Source: ZCTH02-B3 sp036563895 (GTDB taxonomy: Bacteria; Bacillota; Bacilli; Paenibacillales; Paenibacillaceae). From it: 28,203 bases of DNA. Numbering within the stretch: position 1 is the first letter of the stretch; the number at the start of each line of letters is the position of its first letter. Made by a program: the position numbers and the translations under genes. Positions 1 through 7,827 of the stretch are shown in pieces. The DNA lies in contig DATCLN010000052.1 of the NCBI GenBank assembly GCA_036563895.1, forward strand, positions 1-28,203, written 5' to 3'. Below the pieces are notes generated by a model. That model searched no databases. It was not told the DNA's origin and saw nothing but the letters and a program-made list of their open reading frames with translations.

Positions 1-133
1 GCCCGTGCGTTTGCCTCCGGCTTCCTTCAGATCCCGCCTCGCGGCAGGCACCCTTGCCTTTGGCTAATGGTAGGCGCTCGCCAGCCCCCATTCCGGACTT
101 TCACCGTAGAGATGACGCCCATGCTGGGCGTAC
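1..133 (-). mobile_element. Group IIC intron, 5' end (domain I), truncated by window edge
   Basis: Read on the minus strand, position 133 begins GTACGCCCAGCATGGGCGTC and continues with GGTGAAAGTCC, AGCCAAAGGCAAGGGTG and ATCTGAAGGAAGCCGGAGGC. This order and wording match, from memory, the 5' domain I of group IIC introns such as the Oceanobacillus iheyensis intron (GUGUGCCCGGCAUGGG..., GGUGAGAGUCC, GCAAGGGUGUCC, AUCUGAAGGAAGC). The 5' boundary is placed at 133 because the preceding bases are the T-tract of an intrinsic terminator, the classical insertion site of group IIC introns. The first bases are GUACG rather than the usual GUGYG. The rest of the ribozyme and any reverse transcriptase would lie left of the window, so completeness cannot be judged. 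Confidence 0.85.
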
Positions 134-136
134 AAG

Positions 137-167
137 AAAAAAAGCCCGCCGGATTTTTCCGGCAGGC
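137..167 (-). terminator. Intrinsic terminator after the histidine kinase gene
   Basis: On the minus strand a GC-rich hairpin (arms 158-167 and 144-153, one C-A mismatch) is followed by seven T (complement of 137-143). It lies about 30 bases after the kinase stop and directly abuts the group IIC intron. Confidence 0.85.
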
Positions 168-198
168 CGGTTTTCCGCTCGCGGGAACCGTCGCCGCT

Positions 199-1557
199 TC
201 AGGCCGGGCATTCTTCTTCCGTCCGGCCGTCCGCTTTCCCCTCGGCCTGCTGATTCAAAGGCAGGCAAATGGTGAACTCCGTTCCTTCCCCCGGCACGCT
301 GTCGACGCGGATGGTGCCGCCGTGGTTGCGGATGATCCGGTAGCTGACCGACAGACCGATGCCGGTGCCGTCCTTTTTGGTGGTGAAAAAAGGATCGAAC
401 ATCCTGCTGATCGTTCCCGGATCCATGCCCTTGCCGTTATCCCGCATGGAAACAAGCACGTGGCGCTTGTCCCTGCGGGCGACCAGCCCGATCCTTCCCT
501 TGCGCCCGTCGTCCGCCGCCTGGATGGCGTCCAGCGCGTTCCGGAAAATGTTCAGCAACACCTGTTTGATCTGCTTGACGTCGACGTCCACGACCATGTC
601 CGTGTCGGAGACGTGGCAGGTGAGTTCGCAGCCCATCATGTTCGCTTCGCTTTCCGTCAGCAAAATGAATTCCTTCAGCAGGCTTTCGACCCGGACCGGC
701 TGTTTCGTCGGTTCGGAGGGCTTGGACGAATTGAGAAATTCATAAATGATATGGTTGGCCCGGTCGATCTCGGACATGATGATGCGGGCGTAATCCTTTT
801 TTCCTTTTTCTTCCAGATAAGGCGTCAGGAGCTGAATGAAGCCGCGGATGGCCGTGAGCGGATTGCGGATTTCGTGGGCGATGGCGGCGGCGATCTTGCC
901 GAGCATGGCCAGCTTGTCGTTCTGCAGCGCGGATTGCTCAATCAGCTTCAAGTCCGATACGTCCTTCGCGCTGACCAGATAATCGCCGTCCAGCTCCTCG
1001 ACGCGGGTGACGTCGACCAGGAGACACCGGCATTCGGTCTGGAATTCCATGCGGCAGCAGCTGTTCCGCCTCATCTCGCGGATTAGCCGCACCAGCATGC
1101 GGCGTACCAGCCGGGGCACCTGGCGATGAAAAAATAAACGGCTAAGGGGAGCGCCGATCAGGGCTTCGCGGGGCGTTTCGAGAAACCGCTCCATCTGCGC
1201 GTTCAAAAATCGCAGCACCCCCCGGCTGTCCACAATGGCGACCCCGGTGTCCAGCTGCTGCAACACTTCCTCGAAACGGTCGGGTCTGTAGCTTGGTTCA
1301 AACGTGTCGGGAGTAAGGGGTTCCGTTGCGGACGCCTCGCACGGACCGGCGGAGAGCGATGCGGCGGCTTCCCTTCGGGCAAGCCATGGGTCGATTGAGG
1401 GGACGAGCGCCCTGGTCGTGTGCCGGCCGTCAACCTCGTCATTTGGGACATCTGCGGATTTCCAAAACAGTCGGCTCAACCGGTCCCATGTCCAGTTGCC
1501 GAAGTTCGTTTCGAACTCTTTGCAATCTGGAAAATTGCGAGCCTGCGGCTTGTCCAT
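199..1557 (-). CDS. Soluble PAS-domain sensor histidine kinase
   Basis: This gene encodes 452 residues. A poorly conserved N-terminus (1-90) is followed by a PAS domain (about 93-205, beginning RFEEVLQQLDTGVAIVDSRG), a HisKA dimerisation domain with the phospho-acceptor His228 in AIAHEIRNPLTAIRGF, and a HATPase domain with N box Asn340 (NIFRNALDAI), G1 DNGKGM (373-378), F box FDPFFTTK and G2 GTGIGL (398-403). No membrane segment is visible, so it should sense a cytoplasmic signal, as NtrB-like or sporulation KinA/KinE-like kinases do. No response regulator is adjacent, which fits an orphan kinase feeding a phosphorelay; that is inference. The start at 1557 has GGGGGT eight bases upstream. An in-frame ATG at 1620 overlaps the -10 box of a good promoter and cannot be the start of that transcript. 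Confidence 0.88.
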   Translation of the reverse strand: MDKPQARNFPDCKEFETNFGNWTWDRLSRLFWKSADVPNDEVDGRHTTRALVPSIDPWLARREAAASLSAGPCEASATEPLTPDTFEPSYRPDRFEEVLQQLDTGVAIVDSRGVLRFLNAQMERFLETPREALIGAPLSRLFFHRQVPRLVRRMLVRLIREMRRNSCCRMEFQTECRCLLVDVTRVEELDGDYLVSAKDVSDLKLIEQSALQNDKLAMLGKIAAAIAHEIRNPLTAIRGFIQLLTPYLEEKGKKDYARIIMSEIDRANHIIYEFLNSSKPSEPTKQPVRVESLLKEFILLTESEANMMGCELTCHVSDTDMVVDVDVKQIKQVLLNIFRNALDAIQAADDGRKGRIGLVARRDKRHVLVSMRDNGKGMDPGTISRMFDPFFTTKKDGTGIGLSVSYRIIRNHGGTIRVDSVPGEGTEFTICLPLNQQAEGKADGRTEEECPA

Positions 1558-1615
1558 GTGACAGACCCCCAATCTTTGAATTGAGGGGCGAATCCAGGAA
1601 GCGAATTTTACATTA

Positions 1616-1644
1616 ATCATAGTTCCCCGCTCGTCCACTGTCAA
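1616..1644 (-). promoter_or_regulatory. Sigma-A promoter of the kinase gene
   Basis: On the minus strand TTGACA (complement of 1639-1644) and TATGAT (complement of 1616-1621) are separated by 17 bases. Transcription would start near 1609, about 50 bases before the ATG at 1557. Confidence 0.75.
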
Positions 1645-1697
1645 TCGGAGAACCTGTCGATTGGAATGCGGCTCCTGTCGAAGGCCCATGGTTTTCC

Positions 1698-1731
1698 AAA
1701 ACGTCAAAGCTCCGGCGTCCTGCCGGAGCTT
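1698..1731 (-). terminator. Probable terminator after the zinc-finger gene
   Basis: A perfect 10-bp stem (AAGCTCCGGC and GCCGGAGCTT, positions 1707-1731, loop of five) is followed on the minus strand by TTTGACGTTTT. The T-tract is interrupted, so efficiency is uncertain. It lies about 75 bases behind the zinc-finger gene stop and before the kinase promoter. Confidence 0.55.
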
Positions 1732-1805
1732 GAGGAAATCCCGAACGGTCTTGAATATGGCGCCGAAACCGCGTGCGGAAGCCGCGCACCGAAGCGCGGC
1801 ACAAC

Positions 1806-2216
1806 CTACGTCCGCCTCGTCAGCAGCTTGCTTCGCCTTCTGCTCAGGACGGCGAGACGGCGTTTCAGCTGCTCCTGCCATTCCTCGTCATTGATCGCTT
1901 TTGCGAACGAAAGCAGATCCAGCGCCATGTCGATCTGGTTTTGCACGATCTGGAGGTCGTCCTCGTTGTCATGGTTGATGCAGTTTTCGTGGAGGGCTTT
2001 GTCCGATTCGTCCACATAGTCGCGGAAGTCGATCTCGGCCGCACCGTCTCCGTGGGCGTATTCCGCCAGAATTTCATATTCGCTCTCCACCAGGTAATGG
2101 ACTTCCACCCGGTGGCAGACCGGACAGAACAGTATGGGAACGTTGTGAATCCGCGTGCGGTAGTGCTTCAGCGTTCCCTTCATGCCGATCATGCTGGCTC
2201 CGCAGCAAAAACTCAT
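1806..2216 (-). CDS. Small zinc-binding (YgiT-type-like) protein, function unknown
   Basis: The protein has 136 residues. The N-terminal half carries two Cys motifs, MSFCCG at the start and FCPVCHRVEVH further in, which look like a small zinc-finger module of the YgiT kind. The middle is acidic (EYAHGDGAAEIDFRDYVDES) and the C-terminal part is charged and probably helical (INDEEWQEQLKRRLAVLSRRRSKLL). The start at 2216 has the strong GGAGG eight bases upstream; an ATG six bases earlier would be too close to it. I recall similar proteins in Bacillus and Paenibacillus genomes without assigned function. It is expressed alone, with hairpins on both sides. A role in nucleic-acid or protein binding is only inferred from the zinc module. 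Confidence 0.75.
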   Translation of the reverse strand: MSFCCGASMIGMKGTLKHYRTRIHNVPILFCPVCHRVEVHYLVESEYEILAEYAHGDGAAEIDFRDYVDESDKALHENCINHDNEDDLQIVQNQIDMALDLLSFAKAINDEEWQEQLKRRLAVLSRRRSKLLTRRT

Positions 2217-2305
2217 CGTCATTCCCTCCCCCCGTCCGTATACGGTGCGATATTTCACAATATTCTTCCCGTCAGGGCCAAATTCCTGCCGAACGCCGCA
2301 ACTGG

Positions 2306-2331
2306 AAAAAGAAAAAGCGCCGGAAACGGCG
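2306..2331 (-). terminator. Terminator after leuB
   Basis: On the minus strand a short hairpin (CGCCG, loop TTTC, CGGCG; 2318-2331) is followed by CTTTTTCTTTTT. The stem is only 5-6 bp, but the T-rich tract is long. It would end the leu transcript about 60 bases after the leuB stop. Confidence 0.6.
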
Positions 2332-2392
2332 GATCCTGTTCCGGAAGCGGGCATGCCGGCCAAAGGAATCCGCCGCCCGGCGCGGCGAAAGG

Positions 2393-3472
2393 TCAGTTCC
2401 GCATGGCGGCGATGATGAGATCGCCCATTTCCTTCGTGCCAACCGCTTTGCTTTTGTCCGTGGCGATGTCGGCCGTGCGGTGTCCGGCGTCCAGCACTTC
2501 GCGGACGGCCCGCTCCACCGCGTCCGCCGCGTCGTGGTAACCGAACGACAGCCGGAGCATGAGCGCCACAGACAGGATCGTGGCGACGGGATTGGCAATC
2601 CCCTTGCCGGCGATGTCCGGCGCGGAGCCGTGCACCGGTTCGTACAGGCCGCGGCTGCCTTCCCCGAGGGAAGCGGAGGACAGCATGCCGATGGACCCGG
2701 TGAGCATTGCCGCCTCGTCGCTCAGAATGTCGCCGAACATGTTCTCGGTGACGATCACGTCAAAGCTGGACGGCCGGCGCAAGAGCTGCATCGCGGCGTT
2801 GTCGACCAGCACGTGCTCCAGCTCGACGTCGGGATATTCCGGCGCGATGCGGTTCACCGTCTCCCGCCAGAGCCGGGACGTCTCCAGCACGTTGGCCTTG
2901 TCCACGGAAGCGAGCTTCTTGCGGCGCTGGCGCGCGATCTCGAAGGCCCGGCGCACGATGCGCTCGATCTCCGGCACGCTGTACACGCACGTGTCCACCG
3001 CGATCTGGCCGTTTTCGGTGTCGCGGCGGTATTTTTCCCCGAAGTAGATGCCGCCCGTCAGCTCGCGCACGACGATCAGGTCGGTGCCCCTCAGCACCTC
3101 CGGCTTCAGCGTGGACGCTTCGATCAGGCAATCGAACACGACGGCGGGACGGAGGTTGGCGTACAGCCCGAGCGCCTTGCGGATGCCGAGCAGCCCCGTT
3201 TCCGGCCGCAGCTCCTTCGGGTTGTTGTCCCACTTCGGCCCGCCCACGGCGCCGAGCAGCACCGCGTCGGCGGCCTGGCACATCCGCAGCGTGTCTTCGG
3301 GCAGCGGCGTTCCCTTCTCGTCGATGGCGATGCCGCCGAACAACCCGTGTTCGAACTCGAACCGGTAGCCGAACAGCTCCTCGGTCCTTTTCAGCACCTT
3401 GATCGCTTCCGCCACCACCTCAGGGCCGATGCCGTCCCCGGCGATTACGGCGATTTTTTTGGTTTCCGGCAT
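2393..3472 (-). CDS. leuB: 3-isopropylmalate dehydrogenase
   Basis: This gene encodes 359 residues, the usual length for LeuB. The enzyme oxidatively decarboxylates 3-isopropylmalate with NAD to the keto-acid precursor of leucine, in the cytosol as a dimer. Family marks are KIAVIAGDGIGPEVV at the N-terminus, RELTGGIYFGEK, ENMFGDILSDEAAMLTGSIGMLSSASLG with the metal and substrate aspartates, and EPVHGSAPDIAGKGIANP. The start at 3472 (MPETKK) has GGAG nine bases upstream; the frame stays open further but that part has no family similarity. It is the last gene of the leu section, 69 bases behind the nucleoside phosphorylase gene. leuC and leuD are not in the window, so the isomerase step must be encoded elsewhere. 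Confidence 0.97.
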   Translation of the reverse strand: MPETKKIAVIAGDGIGPEVVAEAIKVLKRTEELFGYRFEFEHGLFGGIAIDEKGTPLPEDTLRMCQAADAVLLGAVGGPKWDNNPKELRPETGLLGIRKALGLYANLRPAVVFDCLIEASTLKPEVLRGTDLIVVRELTGGIYFGEKYRRDTENGQIAVDTCVYSVPEIERIVRRAFEIARQRRKKLASVDKANVLETSRLWRETVNRIAPEYPDVELEHVLVDNAAMQLLRRPSSFDVIVTENMFGDILSDEAAMLTGSIGMLSSASLGEGSRGLYEPVHGSAPDIAGKGIANPVATILSVALMLRLSFGYHDAADAVERAVREVLDAGHRTADIATDKSKAVGTKEMGDLIIAAMRN

Positions 3473-3541
3473 TTCGTCCCACTCCTCCGAACAAGGATAT
3501 CCGTAAAAATTGCCTTTCACGCGGCCGAAGCCGCCTTGTTG

Positions 3542-4285
3542 CTATGCCGATGCGGTTTCCTCCCCGGCGAGGGAAGCAAGCGCCCGCAGAGCCGCGAGGA
3601 TCTCGCGTTCCACCGCCTGTCTGACCACGTCGCGATGGGGGTTGTATTCCGTGTCCACCCCCGTGGCGTCCCCGTCAATGGCGAGGATCGCCCCCGCCCG
3701 TATGCCGCGCAGGGCGGCCACCACGTACAGCGCGGCGATTTCCATTTCCACCGCCAGCGCCCCCGCCGCCGCGTACTGCTTGTGCGGCAGCTCCAGGACG
3801 CCGCTGTAAAACGCGTCCAGCGTCACCGTGATGCCCTTGCCGACGGGACCTCCGCCCAGGGCTTTGGCTTCGCGGTACAGGGCTTCCGTCACGGCGCTGT
3901 CCGCCACGGCCGGAAATCCCGGCGGCACCAGCTGCTTCGTCAGCCCCTCTTCGCGGGCCGCGGCGGTGCTGACGATCAGGCTGCCCGACGGATACCGGTC
4001 GGGCGCGAGCGACCCTGCCGTGCCGACGCGGACGATGGTCTTCACGCCGGCTTTCGCCAGCTCCTCGAAGCAGACCGCCGCGCCCGCCGAACCAACCCCG
4101 TGGCTGACCACCGCCAGTTCGACGCCGTCATAGGTCCCGACAAAGGTCCGGTACTCCCGGGCGAAAGCCAGCTCGCGCGCCCCTTCCAGCTTGTCCGCGA
4201 TCTGCGCGGCGCGGAACGGATCGCCACAGGTCAGGGCATACGCCGGGATATCGTCCGGATCTACCTGCAATATCGGCAATTTCAT
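3542..4285 (-). CDS. Nucleoside phosphorylase (uridine phosphorylase-like)
   Basis: The 247-residue protein belongs to the PNP/UDP phosphorylase family I. Visible signatures are CGDPFRAAQIADKL near the N-terminus (phosphate site), RVGTAGSL around residue 90, DAFYSGV, and EMEIAALYVVAAL with the ribose-binding Glu. Spacing and wording resemble Udp more than DeoD. It would cleave a nucleoside with phosphate to free base and ribose 1-phosphate. It lies between leuA and leuB, where it has no known role. An intrinsic terminator stands only about 28 bases before its ATG. The AAGGAGG lies 13 bases before the ATG, which is long. Substrate (uridine, a purine nucleoside or another) cannot be told from sequence alone. 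Confidence 0.88.
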   Translation of the reverse strand: MKLPILQVDPDDIPAYALTCGDPFRAAQIADKLEGARELAFAREYRTFVGTYDGVELAVVSHGVGSAGAAVCFEELAKAGVKTIVRVGTAGSLAPDRYPSGSLIVSTAAAREEGLTKQLVPPGFPAVADSAVTEALYREAKALGGGPVGKGITVTLDAFYSGVLELPHKQYAAAGALAVEMEIAALYVVAALRGIRAGAILAIDGDATGVDTEYNPHRDVVRQAVEREILAALRALASLAGEETASA

Positions 4286-4312
4286 GGAAAATCCGGTTCC
4301 TCCTTGTCGCGC

Positions 4313-4339
4313 AAAAAAATTCGTCCGAAGGCCGGACGA
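4313..4339 (-). terminator. Strong intrinsic terminator between leuA and the phosphorylase gene
   Basis: On the minus strand TCGTCCG, loop GCCTT, CGGACGA (4321-4339) is followed by ATTTTTTT. It lies 43 bases behind the leuA stop and about 28 bases before the next ATG, leaving little room for a new promoter. Downstream expression therefore needs read-through, RNA processing or a promoter inside leuA. Confidence 0.85.
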
Positions 4340-4381
4340 TTGGACTTGTGGCGTTCCACCATCCGCGGTTCGGATGAATCG

Positions 4382-5932
4382 TCAGATCAGCGTGATCTTG
4401 TCGCGGCGGCTGCGCGCGGGCATTTTGCGCTTTTCCGCCAGGCGGTTCAGCGCCTGGATGTACGCGCGGGCGCTCGCCTCCAGGATGTCGGTGCTGACTC
4501 CGCGGCCCTGCACGCTGAAGTCCCCCTGCCGCAGGACGACATGCACTTCGCCGAGGGCGTCGGGGCCTTCCGTCACCGCCTTGATCGAATAGTTTTCCAG
4601 CTCGACCTGTTCGCCCGTGAGCTCGTCGATGGCCTTATAGATGGAGTCCACGGAACCGTTGCCCGACGCCTTCGTCTCCTTGACCCCGTCGGGCGTCTTG
4701 AGGCGGACGGTCGCGGCGGGGCCGGCGTCGCTGTCGAAGGTCACGGACATCTTCTCCAGGGCGTACACTTCCGGCGCCTCGACGAACTTCTCTTCCACGA
4801 GGGCCCGGATGTCCTCGTCCGTCACCGTCTTCTTGCGGTCGGCCAGTTCCTTGAACTTGGCAAACGCAGTGTTGATCTGTTCCTCGGTGAGGTTCTCGTA
4901 GCCCAGGTCGATCAGCTTCTCCCGGAACGCGTGGCGGCCGGAGTGCTTGCCCAGCACCAGCTGGCTTGCCTTGAGGCCGATGGTTTCCGGGGACATGATT
5001 TCGTAGGTCAGCTTCTCCTTCAGCACGCCGTCCTGGTGGATGCCCGATTCGTGGGCGAAGGCGTTGGCGCCGACGATCGCCTTGTTGGGCGGCACGACCA
5101 TGCCCGTCAGCTTGCTGACCAGGCGGCTCGTCTTGGCGATTTCCTTCAGGTTCAGGGTTGTCTTCGCCTGGAAGAAGTCGAAGCGCGTCTCCAGCGCCAT
5201 GGCCACTTCCTCGATGGCCGTGTTGCCCGCCCGCTCGCCGATGCCGTTGATGGTGCCTTCAATCTGGTCGGCGCCGTTCAGGATGGCCGCCAGCGAGTTG
5301 GCGACGGCCATGCCGAGGTCGTCGTGGCAGTGCGCGGAAAGCTGGATTTTTTCGATGCCGGGCACTTTTTCCTTGAGCGTCTTGAAAATGTTCCCGAACT
5401 CCTGCGGCGTCATGTAGCCGACGGTGTCGGGAATGTTGACGACGGTGGCGCCCGCCCGGATGGCCATCGCCGTCACTTCGCACAGGAAGTCCAGTTCCGT
5501 CCGTCCGGCGTCTTCCGGGGAAAATTCCACTTTGCTGAAATACCGCTTGGCATACCGGATGGCGCGTTCCGCCGTTTCCAGCACCTGCTCCTTGGTCATG
5601 CGCAGTTTGTATTGGCGATGGATCGGGCTCGTGGCGAGAAAAACGTGGATGCAGGCGTCCTCCGCACCCTTGAGCGCCTCGCGCACGGCTTCGATATCCG
5701 ATTCGACGCTGCGGGAAAGCCCGACGATGGTGGCGTTCTTCACGGCGCGGGCCACGGCGTTCACGGCCGCCAGGTCTCCGGGCGACGCCGCCGGGAAACC
5801 GGCCTCGATCCGGTCCACACCGAGCCTTTCGAGCTGCAGGGCGATCTCCACTTTTTCCTGGGTGTTGAGATTGACCCCCGGAGATTGCTCCCCGTCGCGC
5901 AACGTGGTGTCAAAGATGTAAATTTTCCGCAT
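4382..5932 (-). CDS. leuA: 2-isopropylmalate synthase
   Basis: This gene encodes 516 residues. The enzyme condenses acetyl-CoA with 2-ketoisovalerate, the committed and leucine-inhibited step of leucine synthesis. The N-terminal HMGL-type TIM barrel shows IFDTTLRDGEQSPG (metal Asp), SAHCHDDLGMA (HxH metal ligands) and GIGERAGN. The C-terminal third is the LeuA regulatory dimer domain (about 390-505, with VTEGPDALGEVHVVL). The ATG at 5932 begins MRKIYIFDTT, the normal family start, though AGGAGGT lies about 16 bases upstream. An in-frame GTG at 5950 touches the AGGAG and is unlikely. It has its own probable promoter, stands behind the ilvC terminator, and is followed by another terminator. Confidence 0.97.
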   Translation of the reverse strand: MRKIYIFDTTLRDGEQSPGVNLNTQEKVEIALQLERLGVDRIEAGFPAASPGDLAAVNAVARAVKNATIVGLSRSVESDIEAVREALKGAEDACIHVFLATSPIHRQYKLRMTKEQVLETAERAIRYAKRYFSKVEFSPEDAGRTELDFLCEVTAMAIRAGATVVNIPDTVGYMTPQEFGNIFKTLKEKVPGIEKIQLSAHCHDDLGMAVANSLAAILNGADQIEGTINGIGERAGNTAIEEVAMALETRFDFFQAKTTLNLKEIAKTSRLVSKLTGMVVPPNKAIVGANAFAHESGIHQDGVLKEKLTYEIMSPETIGLKASQLVLGKHSGRHAFREKLIDLGYENLTEEQINTAFAKFKELADRKKTVTDEDIRALVEEKFVEAPEVYALEKMSVTFDSDAGPAATVRLKTPDGVKETKASGNGSVDSIYKAIDELTGEQVELENYSIKAVTEGPDALGEVHVVLRQGDFSVQGRGVSTDILEASARAYIQALNRLAEKRKMPARSRRDKITLI

Positions 5933-5979
5933 GGCAGGCGTAACCCGCACCTCCTGAATGAACCCGTCATATATCCGCC

Positions 5980-6009
5980 ATTATACCACATTCCCTCGGC
6001 AGGGAAGAA
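5980..6009 (-). promoter_or_regulatory. Extended -10 promoter of leuA
   Basis: On the minus strand TGGTATAAT (complement of 5980-5988) is a perfect extended -10. The -35 is weak (TTCTTC, complement of 6004-6009, 18-base spacer). It lies just downstream of the ilvC terminator, so leuA can be transcribed apart from ilvBNC. Start site would be near 5973. Confidence 0.65.
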
Positions 6010-6019
6010 TTGCTGCCGC

Positions 6020-6067
6020 AAAAAAAAAACTTCGCCGGACCGCTCCCGTCCGGGAACGTCCGGCGAA
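6020..6067 (-). terminator. Intrinsic terminator after ilvC
   Basis: A perfect 10-bp stem (TTCGCCGGAC at 6031-6040 with its complement at 6058-6067) is followed on the minus strand by a run of T (complement of 6020-6029). It lies 40 bases behind the ilvC stop and separates ilvBNC from leuA. Confidence 0.88.
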
Positions 6068-6106
6068 CATGCACGATGCCAAAACCGTGATCCGGCCGGC
6101 AGGCCG

Positions 6107-7099
<993 letters not shown>

Positions 7100-7146
7100 G
7101 TAGATCTGTCTCCTCCTTTGGTATGTCCCCCATTGGGCTTATCGCT

Positions 7147-7177
7147 ATTATACCGGAGACGGCGGCCGGCCCCGCAA
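7147..7177 (-). promoter_or_regulatory. Possible internal promoter before ilvC
   Basis: On the minus strand there is a perfect TATAAT (complement of 7147-7152). The best -35, TTGCGG (complement of 7172-7177), is 19 bases away, two more than ideal. It would give an ilvC transcript independent of the T-box. The rest of the ilvN-ilvC gap is GC-rich, with degenerate copies of a CCGGnACCGCTnCGCATG phrase. Confidence 0.4.
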
Positions 7178-7347
7178 CCGCTCGGGATGCGCAGGCCGCC
7201 CGCCTCTCCGGACAGCGGCTTGGCTGGCGATCGCCGTTTCCGGCTGACCCCGGCACCGCTCCGCATGTCTCCCGGTACCGCTTCGCATGCCGTGCTGCAT
7301 TGCTCCGCAGGCGTTCCGGCACCGTCCGTATGCTCCTGTAATCCCGG

Positions 7348-7827
7348 TCAACCCCGCACCATGGCGGTGACCCCGGTCCGGGTCAGCTCGCGGATGCCGT
7401 AAGGTTTGAGCAGTTCGATCATGGCGTCAACTTTTTCCGAGGTGCCCACCACCTGGATGATCAGCGAGTGCGGGCTGACGTCCACCACCGAAGCGCGGAA
7501 CGTATCCACGAGGCCGAAAATTTCGGGGCGGACCGACGGCTCGGCGTTGACCTTGATCAGTCCGAGTTCCCGCGACACCATCGGCTGGGCGCTGACTTCG
7601 ACCACCTTGATTACGTCGATCAGCTTGTTGAGCTGCTTCTGGATTTGTTCCAGCGTGCGCTTGTCGCCTTCGGTTTCGATGACCATGCGCGAAAGCCCCG
7701 GTTCCTCGGAAGCGCCGACGGTGATGCTCGAGATGTTGAACCCGCGGCGCCCGAACAGGCCGGCGACGCGTTGCAGAACCCCTGGTTGATCATTGACGAG
7801 GATGGCGAGGGTGCATCTGCGGTTCAT
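7348..7827 (-). CDS. ilvN: Acetolactate synthase, small regulatory subunit
   Basis: The 159-residue protein has an N-terminal ACT domain (about 1-75: TLAILVNDQPGVLQRVAGLFGRRGFNISSI) that binds valine for feedback control, and the C-terminal small-subunit domain (RPEIFGLVDTFRASVVDVSPHSLIIQVVG). It activates and regulates IlvB in the cytosol. Its ATG overlaps the ilvB stop codon (ATGA), so the two are translationally coupled. Length and order are normal for Bacillota, where this subunit is also named ilvH. Confidence 0.97.
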   Translation of the reverse strand: MNRRCTLAILVNDQPGVLQRVAGLFGRRGFNISSITVGASEEPGLSRMVIETEGDKRTLEQIQKQLNKLIDVIKVVEVSAQPMVSRELGLIKVNAEPSVRPEIFGLVDTFRASVVDVSPHSLIIQVVGTSEKVDAMIELLKPYGIRELTRTGVTAMVRG

